NCBI GenBank assembly: GCA_034428935.1
Contig: DAOUHB010000164.1
Location: forward strand, 1 to 19,982
Length of the DNA stretch: 19,982 nt
Reading direction: 5' to 3'
Source: JAAYZQ01 sp034428935
Lineage (GTDB): Bacteria; Chloroflexota; Anaerolineae; JAAYZQ01
Made by a program: the position numbers and the translations under genes. The notes beneath the pieces were generated by a model. It was not told where the DNA came from and ran no database searches. It was given only the letters and a program-made list of their open reading frames with translations. The stretch's first letter is position 1. Every line of letters starts with the position of its first letter. Below are positions 8,090-14,874 of this stretch, in pieces.

Positions 8090-8300
8090 CCGGCCCAGTT
8101 CGCCGGGTCGGCCCAATAGAGAATCAAGGAGGCTACTCCCGTTCCGAGACAAGTTTATCGTGTCAGGTCGTACTGCTCCCCTTTGTCTTTACGGTCCACC
8201 ATGGCCGAAACCTTTGTAGGGCGGGCGTGTTCTTTTCTTTGAAAGTTAGACGTGCTTACCCGCTGAAATCTTACCAACATTCTATGCCGGATTTCTAGCA

Positions 8301-8561
8301 CTACTCCACGGAGGTGGCAACCGGCAGCACCTGCTCGCTCTCCTGGCGGACGACCTCTCGCAAGGCAACTGATACTTCCAGGCAGTGGGCGCACTGGGCC
8401 AGGTGCTGTTCCACGGCCGAGAAGCAGGTGCCAATCTCCTGCCCGGCTACGAGGGCATCGACGTAGCCGGCCAACATGTCGGCTACCTGGTCGCAATCCA
8501 ACTCGTCGTCGCGCGTGGCATAGATTTTCCGGATCCAGTCGGGGAACGACACAAAGCGCAT
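8301..8561 (-). CDS. Zinc-finger anti-sigma-like protein
   Basis: This small 86-residue protein contains the ZAS/zf-HC2 pattern. C23 (LDCDQVADMLAGYVDAL) is followed by an amphipathic helix and then H53-x3-C57-x2-C60 in the segment HLAQCAHC. Such domains bind zinc and clamp ECF sigma factors in the cytoplasm. No transmembrane segment follows, so this would be a soluble anti-sigma, unlike the many membrane-anchored ones. The start at 8561 is preferred because AGGAGG (8571-8576) lies 9 nt upstream; an ATG at 8579 overlaps that SD. The gene is 67 bp downstream of the sigma factor gene on the same strand, the usual sigma/anti-sigma arrangement. It could instead be a co-activator or redox sensor with the same fold. 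Confidence 0.82.
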   Translation of the reverse strand: MRFVSFPDWIRKIYATRDDELDCDQVADMLAGYVDALVAGQEIGTCFSAVEQHLAQCAHCLEVSVALREVVRQESEQVLPVATSVE

Positions 8562-8570
8562 GAACGGGAA

Positions 8571-8576
8571 CCTCCT
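8571..8576 (-). promoter_or_regulatory. SD that fixes the anti-sigma start
   Basis: AGGAGG on the minus strand is spaced 9 nt from the ATG at 8561. The upstream ATG (8579) overlaps it, which argues for the shorter protein. Confidence 0.7.
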
Positions 8577-8628
8577 CATATTCTATCCATAGGATGTGTC
8601 GGGGGTCGAAATTCTTACCAGGACCCGC

Positions 8629-9276
8629 TCACGAGAAAATGGCCAGCACGTCGGCCTCGCTGTAGTGCTCCCGCTCCAGCCCCTTTTTGAGTTTCCGGCG
8701 CGCGTCGTGGAGGAGCTTGTACACGTTGTTGGGGGTGGACTCGAGCTCCTGGGCCAGGACGACGATGGGCACGCCCTGAAAGTGAACGCTGATCAAGGCG
8801 CGGCGTTGCAGCTCGGTGAGATCCTGCTCGATGATGCGGTAAAGCAGGGCCAGGATCTGGTTGCGAGCGGCAACCCTCTCGGGCTCGGGCGCCTTTTCGT
8901 CGCCAACGAAGGCAAAGGCAAAGGCCTCTCTTTCGCCCGACAGGACGTCAATGGACACCGAGCGCCAGCGATGCAGGCGAAGCTCACCGGCCGCCGCATT
9001 GATGACGAAACGGTAAGCCCAGGTGGTGAACTTGCTATCGCCGCGAAAGGTGTCCAGCTTGTCGAGGATCTGGATAAGGGAGTCCTGGACCATGTCTTCT
9101 GCCAGGTGTTCCAGCTCCCCGCGGTCGAGGTGGTTGAGGTCTTCTCTGTGCCTGTTGAGATATGTAAAGACAGCCCGTCTCAGATATTCTCGCAGATCGG
9201 CCAGCGCCTCTGATTCTGCTCTCTCCAACTGCGCCAGCCACTGCTCATTGTTCCTCGGTCTCCCGAGTACCGTCAC
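8629..9276 (-). CDS. ECF-like sigma-70 family factor
   Basis: This is an alternative sigma factor of about 215 residues with only regions 2 and 4. Region 2 covers about 27-100 and includes EDMVQDSLIQILDKLDTF and SKFTTWAYRFVIN, the DNA-melting and -10 recognition segment. Region 4 has DLTELQRRALISVHFQG and an HTH with LAQELESTPNNVYKLLHDARRKL. It would direct RNA polymerase to a small regulon. The start is uncertain: the frame is open to 9360, and I place it at the GTG at 9276 because the added N-terminal stretch looks non-coding, but the SD there is weak (AAGGG, about 12 nt away). The gene is followed by the anti-sigma-like gene and is preceded by a strong housekeeping-type promoter. Which sigma subgroup it belongs to cannot be told without a profile search. 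Confidence 0.88.
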   Translation of the reverse strand: MTVLGRPRNNEQWLAQLERAESEALADLREYLRRAVFTYLNRHREDLNHLDRGELEHLAEDMVQDSLIQILDKLDTFRGDSKFTTWAYRFVINAAAGELRLHRWRSVSIDVLSGEREAFAFAFVGDEKAPEPERVAARNQILALLYRIIEQDLTELQRRALISVHFQGVPIVVLAQELESTPNNVYKLLHDARRKLKKGLEREHYSEADVLAIFS

Positions 9277-9433
9277 CAGCCAATCGCACCCTTTCAGCAC
9301 TGCAACAATCTGAACCCGCAGCCACAACACTCGCCCAGGCGCACTCGCGCCTGGTCTCACCCATAGCGCGCGCCTACACTTTTCAGACGCTCACGCGGTC
9401 CCTATGGTTCCAAGAAGGACCGCCACGCGGTGC

Positions 9434-9462
9434 AGTATACAACAAGTGACGGATAATGTCAA
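9434..9462 (-). promoter_or_regulatory. Strong sigma-70 promoter for the sigma/anti-sigma operon
   Basis: On the minus strand a perfect TTGACA (9457-9462) and TATACT (9434-9439) are 17 bp apart. The expected start near 9427 gives a leader of about 150 nt to the chosen GTG. This is a housekeeping promoter, not the GGAAC-type expected for ECF autoregulation. Confidence 0.85.
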
Positions 9463-9631
9463 AGGCGCTTCTCGCGGCCCGGCCGCTTGTGCCGATGCCG
9501 GTCACACGCCGCTGGAAGTTCCGAGGCTCTACCGAAAGGACGTCCCCCGCCAACTTCACGCCGGCGCCTGTCCCCTGCCCGACAGCCGCAATTCCAGCCC
9601 CCTTTCTCCTCCTTTTCCCATGGCACCCCTG

Positions 9632-9670
9632 CCGCCCAGCGTTAGCCGGCGAAAAGCTTTGGCCGGGCGG
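9632..9670 (-). terminator. Possible two-tier hairpin after the lipoprotein gene
   Basis: CCGCCC (9632-9637) pairs with GGGCGG (9665-9670), and inside it CCGG (9646-9649) pairs with CCGG (9663-9666, sharing bases with the outer arm), around an AAAGCTTT palindrome. It begins 7 bp after the stop codon at 9677. There is no T-run, so termination is only suggested. Confidence 0.35.
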
Positions 9671-9676
9671 TCATCC

Positions 9677-11515
9677 TCACTCTGGCTGCATCGCCGTGGC
9701 GCAGTGCAGCCAGATGGTGTACAACTGCTGCTCCGGCGCCAGCTCGCACTCAAAGATGGGCCTGTCCGCGGGGCAGGCCGCCTCCGTGGCCGGCTCCCAG
9801 CCGGCGTGGACCAGGCACAGTGCGTCGCCCTGGCGGAAGCCACGCGCCGAGCCCGTGGGACCGTCGGCCGTGTAGCCCATGTCCTCGGCCCAGCCTCGTT
9901 CCTGGAGCATGGCGGCAATGTCCGCACCGACCGGCCACGCAGCTTCAAAGTCCAGCCCCGTGCCGGTGCCCATGGCCTGGCAGCCGGTGCCGGCGCTGCC
10001 CCCGATGGGGTCCTGGAAAGGCACGGTAGCTAGCGTGACCGTGATGTTGATGGTCTGCATCATGGCCTCTCCCAGGGCGTAGCAGGCCTCCGAGCTTAAC
10101 GGCCGCCAGTCCTGTCCCTGCCCGGCAAGGATGTCCTGCAGATAGGCCGCGCTCGCCGCGTACAACTCGTCGCCAGGCTCCAGCTCTGCGGCCCGCCGCA
10201 CGTCGTCCAGGGCCGCGGAGGCGGATGGATCGTGCAGAAAGGCGGCCCAGCCGCGCAGGAAATAGGCCGGGGCCAGGTCCGGGACGGCGTCGAGGGCCAG
10301 GTTCGTCGTCCAGGAGAGCCAGTCGCCAAGGGCCAGCTCCCAGCCCTCGGCAACGGTGCCCGAGATGAGCGGCGATTTCACGAGCCATATCTCGGCCGGC
10401 TCGTAGTCGCGCATGGGCTCGACGGCGGCGGCGTAATCGCCGTAGAAGGCCTGCTCCAGGATGGGGAAAATGTCCTGGCGCGCCTGCTCGGCCCGGGCCT
10501 CGGCCTGGAGGTCGATGAGCGCCGCGTTCCAGGCCACGGTCTCGGCCAACTCGCCATCCTCGGAAGCCAACGACACGGCCCGAGCCATGACCTCCTGCGC
10601 ATCCTTCCACAACTGCGCCCAGGCCAGCTCCACGGCCCGATCGTTTGCCTCCCGCAGCTCCTCCGGGGCAGACGACGGCAGGGGGTTGAGCTGGACCTCG
10701 GCCAGATCTCCTCCGTCCCAGGTCAACACCTGGTACTGGGGCAATCGCACGCTGCACGCGTAGCAAAAGACATAGTTCTCCGTCTGGTCGAGGATGACCT
10801 CCAGGTTGTCGTCGCCATTCAGGTCGGCCGTCCAGCCGGCACCCGGGCTGGAGTTAAAGCCGGAGGCCGCCAGGCGCAGTGCCTCGCCGTCAAAGCGGAA
10901 CAGGTCGTAGCAGCCGCTGTGGGCACCGGCGCCGCTCTGAAGCTCCAGCCAGATCTGGCTGGGCTCGACCTGTACCTGGATCAGCGATCCCTTCCCGACG
11001 TATTCGGCACAGGACGTGAGCACTACCCGGCCCAGCTCCTGCCACTCGCCCTCCTCGTGGCCAAAGACGGCCACAAAGTGGTCCTGGTCGGGATACAGGT
11101 ATCCCATGCCGGCGGTGTGCGCCGCCCAGAGGGGTGCCTGGCCCGGAGCGACCTCCAGGGGCAAGACGGCGATCTCCATCGGCTCGGCCGGCGCCGGCAT
11201 GCCGGCTTCGGGCGTCGGCGTCGGGGCCAGGCCGGCTTCCAGCAGAGCCTGCAGCTCGGTCGTTGGCGGCAGAGAGGCCTCGATGGCGGTCGGCGACGGC
11301 GCCAAGGTGGCCGTGGCCGGGACATCGGTCGGCGACGGCACCAGCGTGGGCGTCGGCTCTGGCGGAGCCGGCGGCACCGCGGCCGTACCCGCGTCGCCGC
11401 CGGCCGGCGTCGCCTCCGGCATGAGAGAACAGGAACCGATGCCGGCGACCAGGAACAATGCCAGCGACAACAGGCAGACCCACGCAAGGCCTGCAACGAC
11501 GGACATTGATCTCAT
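9677..11515 (-). CDS. Large lipoprotein of unknown function
   Basis: This 612-residue protein has a lipoprotein signal peptide: basic MRSMS, a hydrophobic core, and lipobox I26-G27-S28-C29, so the mature protein should be lipid-anchored on the outer face of the membrane. Residues about 30-110 are a Pro/Thr/Ala-rich linker with repeated PTPT, PSPT and PTPTPE units. A beta-rich region follows with a calcium-type loop DLNGDDNLEVILD (D231, N233, D235), like FG-GAP/VCBS repeats, and several Cys (FCYACSV). A helical TPR-like part follows (LAPAYFLRGWAAFLHD, DVRRAAELEPGD). A Cys-containing C-terminal domain ends the protein (GTGCQAMG, ALCLVHAGWEP, ECELAPEQQL). The start at 11515 is chosen for AGGGAGG 4 nt upstream and for the signal peptide; the open frame extends to 11728. 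I do not recognise a family. A role in sensing or binding at the surface is conceivable only. Confidence 0.8.
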   Translation of the reverse strand: MRSMSVVAGLAWVCLLSLALFLVAGIGSCSLMPEATPAGGDAGTAAVPPAPPEPTPTLVPSPTDVPATATLAPSPTAIEASLPPTTELQALLEAGLAPTPTPEAGMPAPAEPMEIAVLPLEVAPGQAPLWAAHTAGMGYLYPDQDHFVAVFGHEEGEWQELGRVVLTSCAEYVGKGSLIQVQVEPSQIWLELQSGAGAHSGCYDLFRFDGEALRLAASGFNSSPGAGWTADLNGDDNLEVILDQTENYVFCYACSVRLPQYQVLTWDGGDLAEVQLNPLPSSAPEELREANDRAVELAWAQLWKDAQEVMARAVSLASEDGELAETVAWNAALIDLQAEARAEQARQDIFPILEQAFYGDYAAAVEPMRDYEPAEIWLVKSPLISGTVAEGWELALGDWLSWTTNLALDAVPDLAPAYFLRGWAAFLHDPSASAALDDVRRAAELEPGDELYAASAAYLQDILAGQGQDWRPLSSEACYALGEAMMQTINITVTLATVPFQDPIGGSAGTGCQAMGTGTGLDFEAAWPVGADIAAMLQERGWAEDMGYTADGPTGSARGFRQGDALCLVHAGWEPATEAACPADRPIFECELAPEQQLYTIWLHCATAMQPE

Positions 11516-11554
11516 ATACCCTCCCTGGCGCATCCGGAGCGCCATCACCAAGCC

Positions 11555-11593
11555 TGGCGGCCTCTGCGGCTTGAGGCAGCCGTCATGCCGCCA
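11555..11593 (-). terminator. Two-tier inverted repeat between LysE-like and lipoprotein genes
   Basis: TGGCGGC (11555-11561) pairs with GCCGCCA (11587-11593), and inside it CGGCT (11567-11571) pairs with AGCCG (11578-11582) around a 6-nt loop. It sits 73 bp after the LysE-like stop on the minus strand and could end that transcript. No T-run follows, so it could also be a leader structure of the lipoprotein mRNA. Confidence 0.4.
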
Positions 11594-11666
11594 GCGCGGA
11601 TCCCTATGACATGGGCCATCCCAATGGCCGTATCTCACCCCTTGAAGCTCATGCGGGCCAGGTGCA

Positions 11667-12284
11667 TTACATTCCGTGCCACACCTGCCACAGAAGCAGG
11701 CCGGCCATCCCAAACAGGAGCAGGCCACAGCCGGCCAGGATGCGCCGGTACCAGGCCAGCGACAGATGGCCCGCCTGGCGGCTGACCAGCCAGGCGATGG
11801 CGATCTTGGAGCCGATGAGCAGCCCGTAGAACGCAGCCATAAAGGCCACGGAGTGCCACGGCGAGATGCGCCAGCTACTGACCAGGGTGGGTCCGCCGAC
11901 GGTCACCCAGAAGAGATAGGGGTGCGGGTTGAGCGCGTTCACCAGTGCCCCCCGCCACAGCTCGCGCTGGGGGGCGGCCTCGGGCCCATGGACGCCGGGC
12001 AGCAGGGCGTGGCGCGAAGCGCGCAGTGCCTCCACGCCAAGCCAGATGACGACCAGGGCACCGACGGTGCCTACCCAGCGCAAGGCTTCGATGGGCAGGC
12101 TATTGCTCAGGAGCACCGACAGAACGATGATGGGCAGATCGGTGATAAAGGGTGATAGGGCCACCCGCAGCCCGCCAGCAAAGCCGCTGCGCAGAGAAGC
12201 AGTGATCACCAGGGTAAGCAGGGGCCCCGGGCTCAAGCCCGCGCTGATGCCCATGCTAAAGCCAAGGGCCAGGAAGGTCAACAT
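11667..12284 (-). CDS. LysE/RhtB-family amino-acid exporter
   Basis: This 205-residue integral membrane protein has about six hydrophobic segments, the usual size and layout of LysE/RhtB exporters. The family hallmark G-x-x-x-G-x-SPGP is at residues 12-21 (GISAGLSPGP). A second signature, ALNPHPYLFWVTVGGP, replaces the more common NPK-x-x-LFF in the middle of the protein. Such proteins export amino acids or related small metabolites using the proton gradient; the substrate cannot be read here. The ATG at 12284 has GAGGGA 6 nt upstream. The gene is divergent from mutY, with only 56 bp between the starts, and is followed by the lipoprotein gene on the same strand after about 150 bp. No clear own promoter is visible. 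Confidence 0.9.
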   Translation of the reverse strand: MLTFLALGFSMGISAGLSPGPLLTLVITASLRSGFAGGLRVALSPFITDLPIIVLSVLLSNSLPIEALRWVGTVGALVVIWLGVEALRASRHALLPGVHGPEAAPQRELWRGALVNALNPHPYLFWVTVGGPTLVSSWRISPWHSVAFMAAFYGLLIGSKIAIAWLVSRQAGHLSLAWYRRILAGCGLLLFGMAGLLLWQVWHGM

Positions 12285-12305
12285 GGGCCATCCCTCGTGG
12301 GAGAT

Positions 12306-12334
12306 TTGCCTCGCCCTTTATTCCACGGTATAGT
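12306..12334 (+). promoter_or_regulatory. Putative mutY promoter
   Basis: TTGCCT (12306-12311) and TATAGT (12329-12334) are spaced by 17 bp. The transcription start would fall at about 12340-12341, on or next to the A of the mutY ATG, implying a leaderless message. The -35 is a 4/6 match. Confidence 0.55.
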
Positions 12335-12340
12335 AGGAAC

Positions 12341-13438
12341 ATGGAAGAGAGCGGCAGCACGAGCGACCTCATGACCTCCATGGGCCGGCGGTTGCTCGAA
12401 TGGTACGAGCGCCACGGGCGCGCCCTTCCCTGGCGACAGACTCGCGACCCCTACGCCATCTGGGTTGCCGAGATCATGCTGCAGCAGACGCGGGTCGAGG
12501 CGGCCATCCCTTACTACGAGCAGTTCCTGGCCAGGTTTCCGACCGTTCAGGCCCTGGCCGACGCGAGCCTCGAACAGGTGCTCAAAGCCTGGGAGGGCCT
12601 GGGGTACTATGCCCGGGCGCGCAATCTGCACAAAGCCGCCCGCCTGGTGGTGAGCGACATGGACGGCAACCTGCCCGTGACGCCCGAGGCCCTTTACTCG
12701 CTGCCGGGGGTGGGCCACTACACGGCCGCGGCCATTGCCAGCATTGCCTTTGGCCACGAGGCCGTGGCGCTGGACGGCAACCTGCGCCGCGTTCTGTGCC
12801 GCCTCTTTGCCATCGACGACGATCCGGGCCGCCCCAACACGCAGCGGCGCCTGGAAAGCCTGGCCCAGGCCATGTTGCCCCGGGGCCGCGCCGGCGACTT
12901 GAACCAGGCCCTGATGGATCTCGGCGCCATGATCTGCACGCCGGCCAATCCCCAATGCCTCCTCTGCCCGCTCTTTCATCATTGCCGAGCGCGAAAGGAG
13001 AGCCTGCAAAACGAGTTGCCGTTCCACGCCACGCGCAGCTTTCGGCCACACCGGGACGTGACGGCAGGGGTTATCTGGGATGACAGCGGGCACATGTTGA
13101 TCACGCAGCGCCCCCTGGACGGGCTCCTGGGTGGGCTGTGGGAGTTTCCAGGCGGCAAACGGCTTCCGGGCGAGACCCTGCCCGCGTGTCTCCTGCGCGA
13201 GATCGAAGAAGAGCTGGCTATCGAGATACGGGTAGGCGAACTGCTGTGTGTTGTGGAACATGCCTTTACCCACTTTTACATGACGTTGTACGCCTTTGAC
13301 TGCCGCTGGTCTGGCGGTAGCCCGCGATGCCTCGGCTGCCGTGACTTGCGTTGGGTCACCCTCGACGATCTGGATGCCTTTGCCTTTCCGGTCGCCGACC
13401 AGAAGATCATTGCTTTTCTCCGGGACAACCGGACCTAG
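12341..13438 (+). CDS. mutY: Adenine DNA glycosylase MutY
   Basis: This 365-residue base-excision-repair enzyme removes A mispaired with 8-oxoguanine. The catalytic domain has E44 in WVAEIMLQQT, the helix-hairpin-helix SLPGVGHYTAAAIA, and catalytic D145 in VALDGNLRRV. A [4Fe-4S] site of exact C-x6-C-x2-C-x5-C spacing (C199, C206, C209, C215) follows. The C-terminal Nudix-like domain recognises 8-oxoG and contains AFTHFYM, equivalent to the FSH loop. Its Nudix box (272-294) is almost complete: G272, E278, R286-E287, E290-E291, with Ala in place of the final Gly. The start is uncertain between the ATG at 12341 and one at 12371 (MTSMGRR); neither has a good SD, and the predicted promoter would make 12341 leaderless. 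The MATE gene follows after 44 bp and may be co-transcribed. Confidence 0.97.
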   Translation: MEESGSTSDLMTSMGRRLLEWYERHGRALPWRQTRDPYAIWVAEIMLQQTRVEAAIPYYEQFLARFPTVQALADASLEQVLKAWEGLGYYARARNLHKAARLVVSDMDGNLPVTPEALYSLPGVGHYTAAAIASIAFGHEAVALDGNLRRVLCRLFAIDDDPGRPNTQRRLESLAQAMLPRGRAGDLNQALMDLGAMICTPANPQCLLCPLFHHCRARKESLQNELPFHATRSFRPHRDVTAGVIWDDSGHMLITQRPLDGLLGGLWEFPGGKRLPGETLPACLLREIEEELAIEIRVGELLCVVEHAFTHFYMTLYAFDCRWSGGSPRCLGCRDLRWVTLDDLDAFAFPVADQKIIAFLRDNRT

Positions 13439-13482
13439 CTCAGCCATTATATCAGCTTTTTCCAAGCTATGCAATTGAGACC

Positions 13483-14874
13483 ATGAACCTTCGAGAACTC
13501 AGTCTTCGCACGCAAATAGCGAACCACGATAAGCCGCCCACCGAGGAGACCAGGATCCGCCGCGAGGTGTTGCGCCTGGCGCTGCCGGCCACCGGCGAGC
13601 AGTTGCTGGGCATGATGATCGGCATCGTCGATACATTCCTCGTGGGGCACCTGGGCGCGGCTTCACTGGCCGCCGTCGGACTTGCCAACCAGTGGGTGTT
13701 CCTGGCGCACACGCTCCTGGGCGCCCTCGGCACCGGGTCCACGGCCCTCATCGCCCGTTTCACCGGGGCACGCGAGCCCGAGATGGCCAACGCGGTGCTG
13801 CGCCAGTCGATGCTGGTGGCGGTTGCCGTCGGCCTGTCGTGCACCGCCCTCGGCACGCTGCTGGCACGGCCCGCCGTCCGCCTGCTGGGCGCCCCAACCC
13901 AGGAGGTCGTGGTCCTGAGCACCACCTACCTGACGACGGTCGCGGCCACCCTCGCCTTTGCCACGCTCCTTTATCTGGGAAACGCCTGCATGCGAGGGGC
14001 GGGCGACACCCGCACGCCGCTGTACGTCATGCTCGTGGTTAACATCGTCAACATCGTAGTAGCCTGGACCCTCATCAACGGCCTGTTTGGCCTGCCCAAG
14101 CTGGGGGTGTGGGGCTCGGCCCTCGGAGCCGCCTCCGGGCAGGTTGTCGGCGGCACCATCGTCCTCGCGCTCCTGCTTCGCGGCAAGTCGGGGGTCCAAC
14201 TGCGCCTGGCCGGTCTGCGTCCCGATTGGGACATGATCCGCCGCATTCTCCGGGTGGGTATGCCGACGGGACTGGAGCAGCTCTTCTTCCGCATCGGCAA
14301 CATGGCCTACGTGCGCGTCCTGGCCTCACTGGGGGTGGCGGCCTATGCCGCCAACCAGGTAGCCATCAACGGCTGGTCGCTGTCGTTCATGCCCGGCTTT
14401 GGCTTTGCCGTAGCCGCCACTACGCTGGTCGGCCAGTCGCTCGGCGCCAGGGCGCCGGACTCGGCCGAGCGCGGTGGATACGTCGCCTATCGCATGGGCG
14501 CCGGACTGATGGCCGTCATCGGCCTGGTGATGATCTTTTTTCCCGAACAGATCATGGGATTTTTCACCAACGACCAGGAAGTCATCGGCCTGGGGGCCTT
14601 GCCCCTGCAGGTGATGGGTTTTGTTCAGCCCATGCTGGCGGCATCCATGATCTTTGCCGGTGCCCTGCGGGGTGCGGGCGACACGCGCTGGCCAATGATC
14701 ATTACCGCGGGGTGTATCTGGCTGGTGCGCTTGCCCCTGGCCTACCTGTTCGCCATCGTCTTTGGCTGGGGCCTCGTCGGCGCCTGGTCGGCCATGTCCC
14801 TCGACATGGTCCTGCGCGGTACCTTTAACTTTCTGCGCTTTCGGGGCGGGGGCTGGAAGACGATCCAGGTGTAG
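13483..14874 (+). CDS. MATE-family multidrug efflux transporter
   Basis: This 463-residue polytopic membrane protein has about 12 hydrophobic segments arranged as two MatE repeats. Signature stretches appear in both halves: EQLLGMMIGIVDTFLVGHLGAASLAAVGLANQ near the start (given here in part), GNACMRGAGDTRTP, MPTGLEQLFFRIGNM, GFGFAVAATTLVGQSLGA, and FAGALRGAGDTRWPM. The duplicated RGAGDTR motif is typical. These transporters export cationic drugs or metabolites using Na+ or H+ gradients; the substrate is unknown. The ATG at 13483 is chosen because upstream sequence in the same frame overlaps mutY out of register. The SD is weak (TTGAGA). The gene ends in an intrinsic terminator, and its last 50 bp overlap the 3' end of the opposite-strand Nudix gene. 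Confidence 0.94.
   Translation: MNLRELSLRTQIANHDKPPTEETRIRREVLRLALPATGEQLLGMMIGIVDTFLVGHLGAASLAAVGLANQWVFLAHTLLGALGTGSTALIARFTGAREPEMANAVLRQSMLVAVAVGLSCTALGTLLARPAVRLLGAPTQEVVVLSTTYLTTVAATLAFATLLYLGNACMRGAGDTRTPLYVMLVVNIVNIVVAWTLINGLFGLPKLGVWGSALGAASGQVVGGTIVLALLLRGKSGVQLRLAGLRPDWDMIRRILRVGMPTGLEQLFFRIGNMAYVRVLASLGVAAYAANQVAINGWSLSFMPGFGFAVAATTLVGQSLGARAPDSAERGGYVAYRMGAGLMAVIGLVMIFFPEQIMGFFTNDQEVIGLGALPLQVMGFVQPMLAASMIFAGALRGAGDTRWPMIITAGCIWLVRLPLAYLFAIVFGWGLVGAWSAMSLDMVLRGTFNFLRFRGGGWKTIQV

Larger units (their letters stand above)
7987..8300. other. Gene-free, structured region upstream of prkA
   Basis: This 314-bp gap between the anti-sigma stop and prkA holds tandem repeats (8033-8081) and two inverted repeats (8071-8089 and 8089-8114). 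It also has another CTTTGAAAG copy at 8237-8245. I find no convincing -35/-10 pair for prkA on the minus strand, so the promoter may use an alternative sigma factor or be of an unfamiliar type. A 15-codon ORF at 8155-8202 (minus) is not convincing. Confidence 0.6.
9277..9676. other. 400-bp gene-free stretch upstream of the sigma gene
   Basis: It contains the sigma operon promoter (9434-9462) and its leader, and near the right end an inverted repeat (9632-9670). I see no tRNA, small conserved ORF or repeat array in the remainder. The frame of the sigma gene is open through part of it (to 9360). Confidence 0.6.

Noticed and set aside
8155..8202. 15-codon minus-strand ORF (MVDRKDKGEQYDLTR) in the prkA upstream region
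   Set aside because: Only a weak AAAGG precedes it and nothing indicates conservation; a leader peptide cannot be supported from one sequence.
10232..11509. 425-residue plus-strand ORF opposite the lipoprotein
   Set aside because: The lipoprotein frame has an SD, signal peptide and lipobox. The opposite frame is Arg/Gly-rich low complexity without a start signal.
12278..13474. 398-residue minus-strand ORF opposite mutY
   Set aside because: MutY on the plus strand has all catalytic and Fe-S residues; the antisense frame shows no motif and arises from GC-rich codon bias.
13439..13482. Separate promoter for the MATE gene
   Set aside because: A TTATAT lies at 13447-13452, but no -35 element is found at a suitable distance; co-transcription with mutY is simpler.
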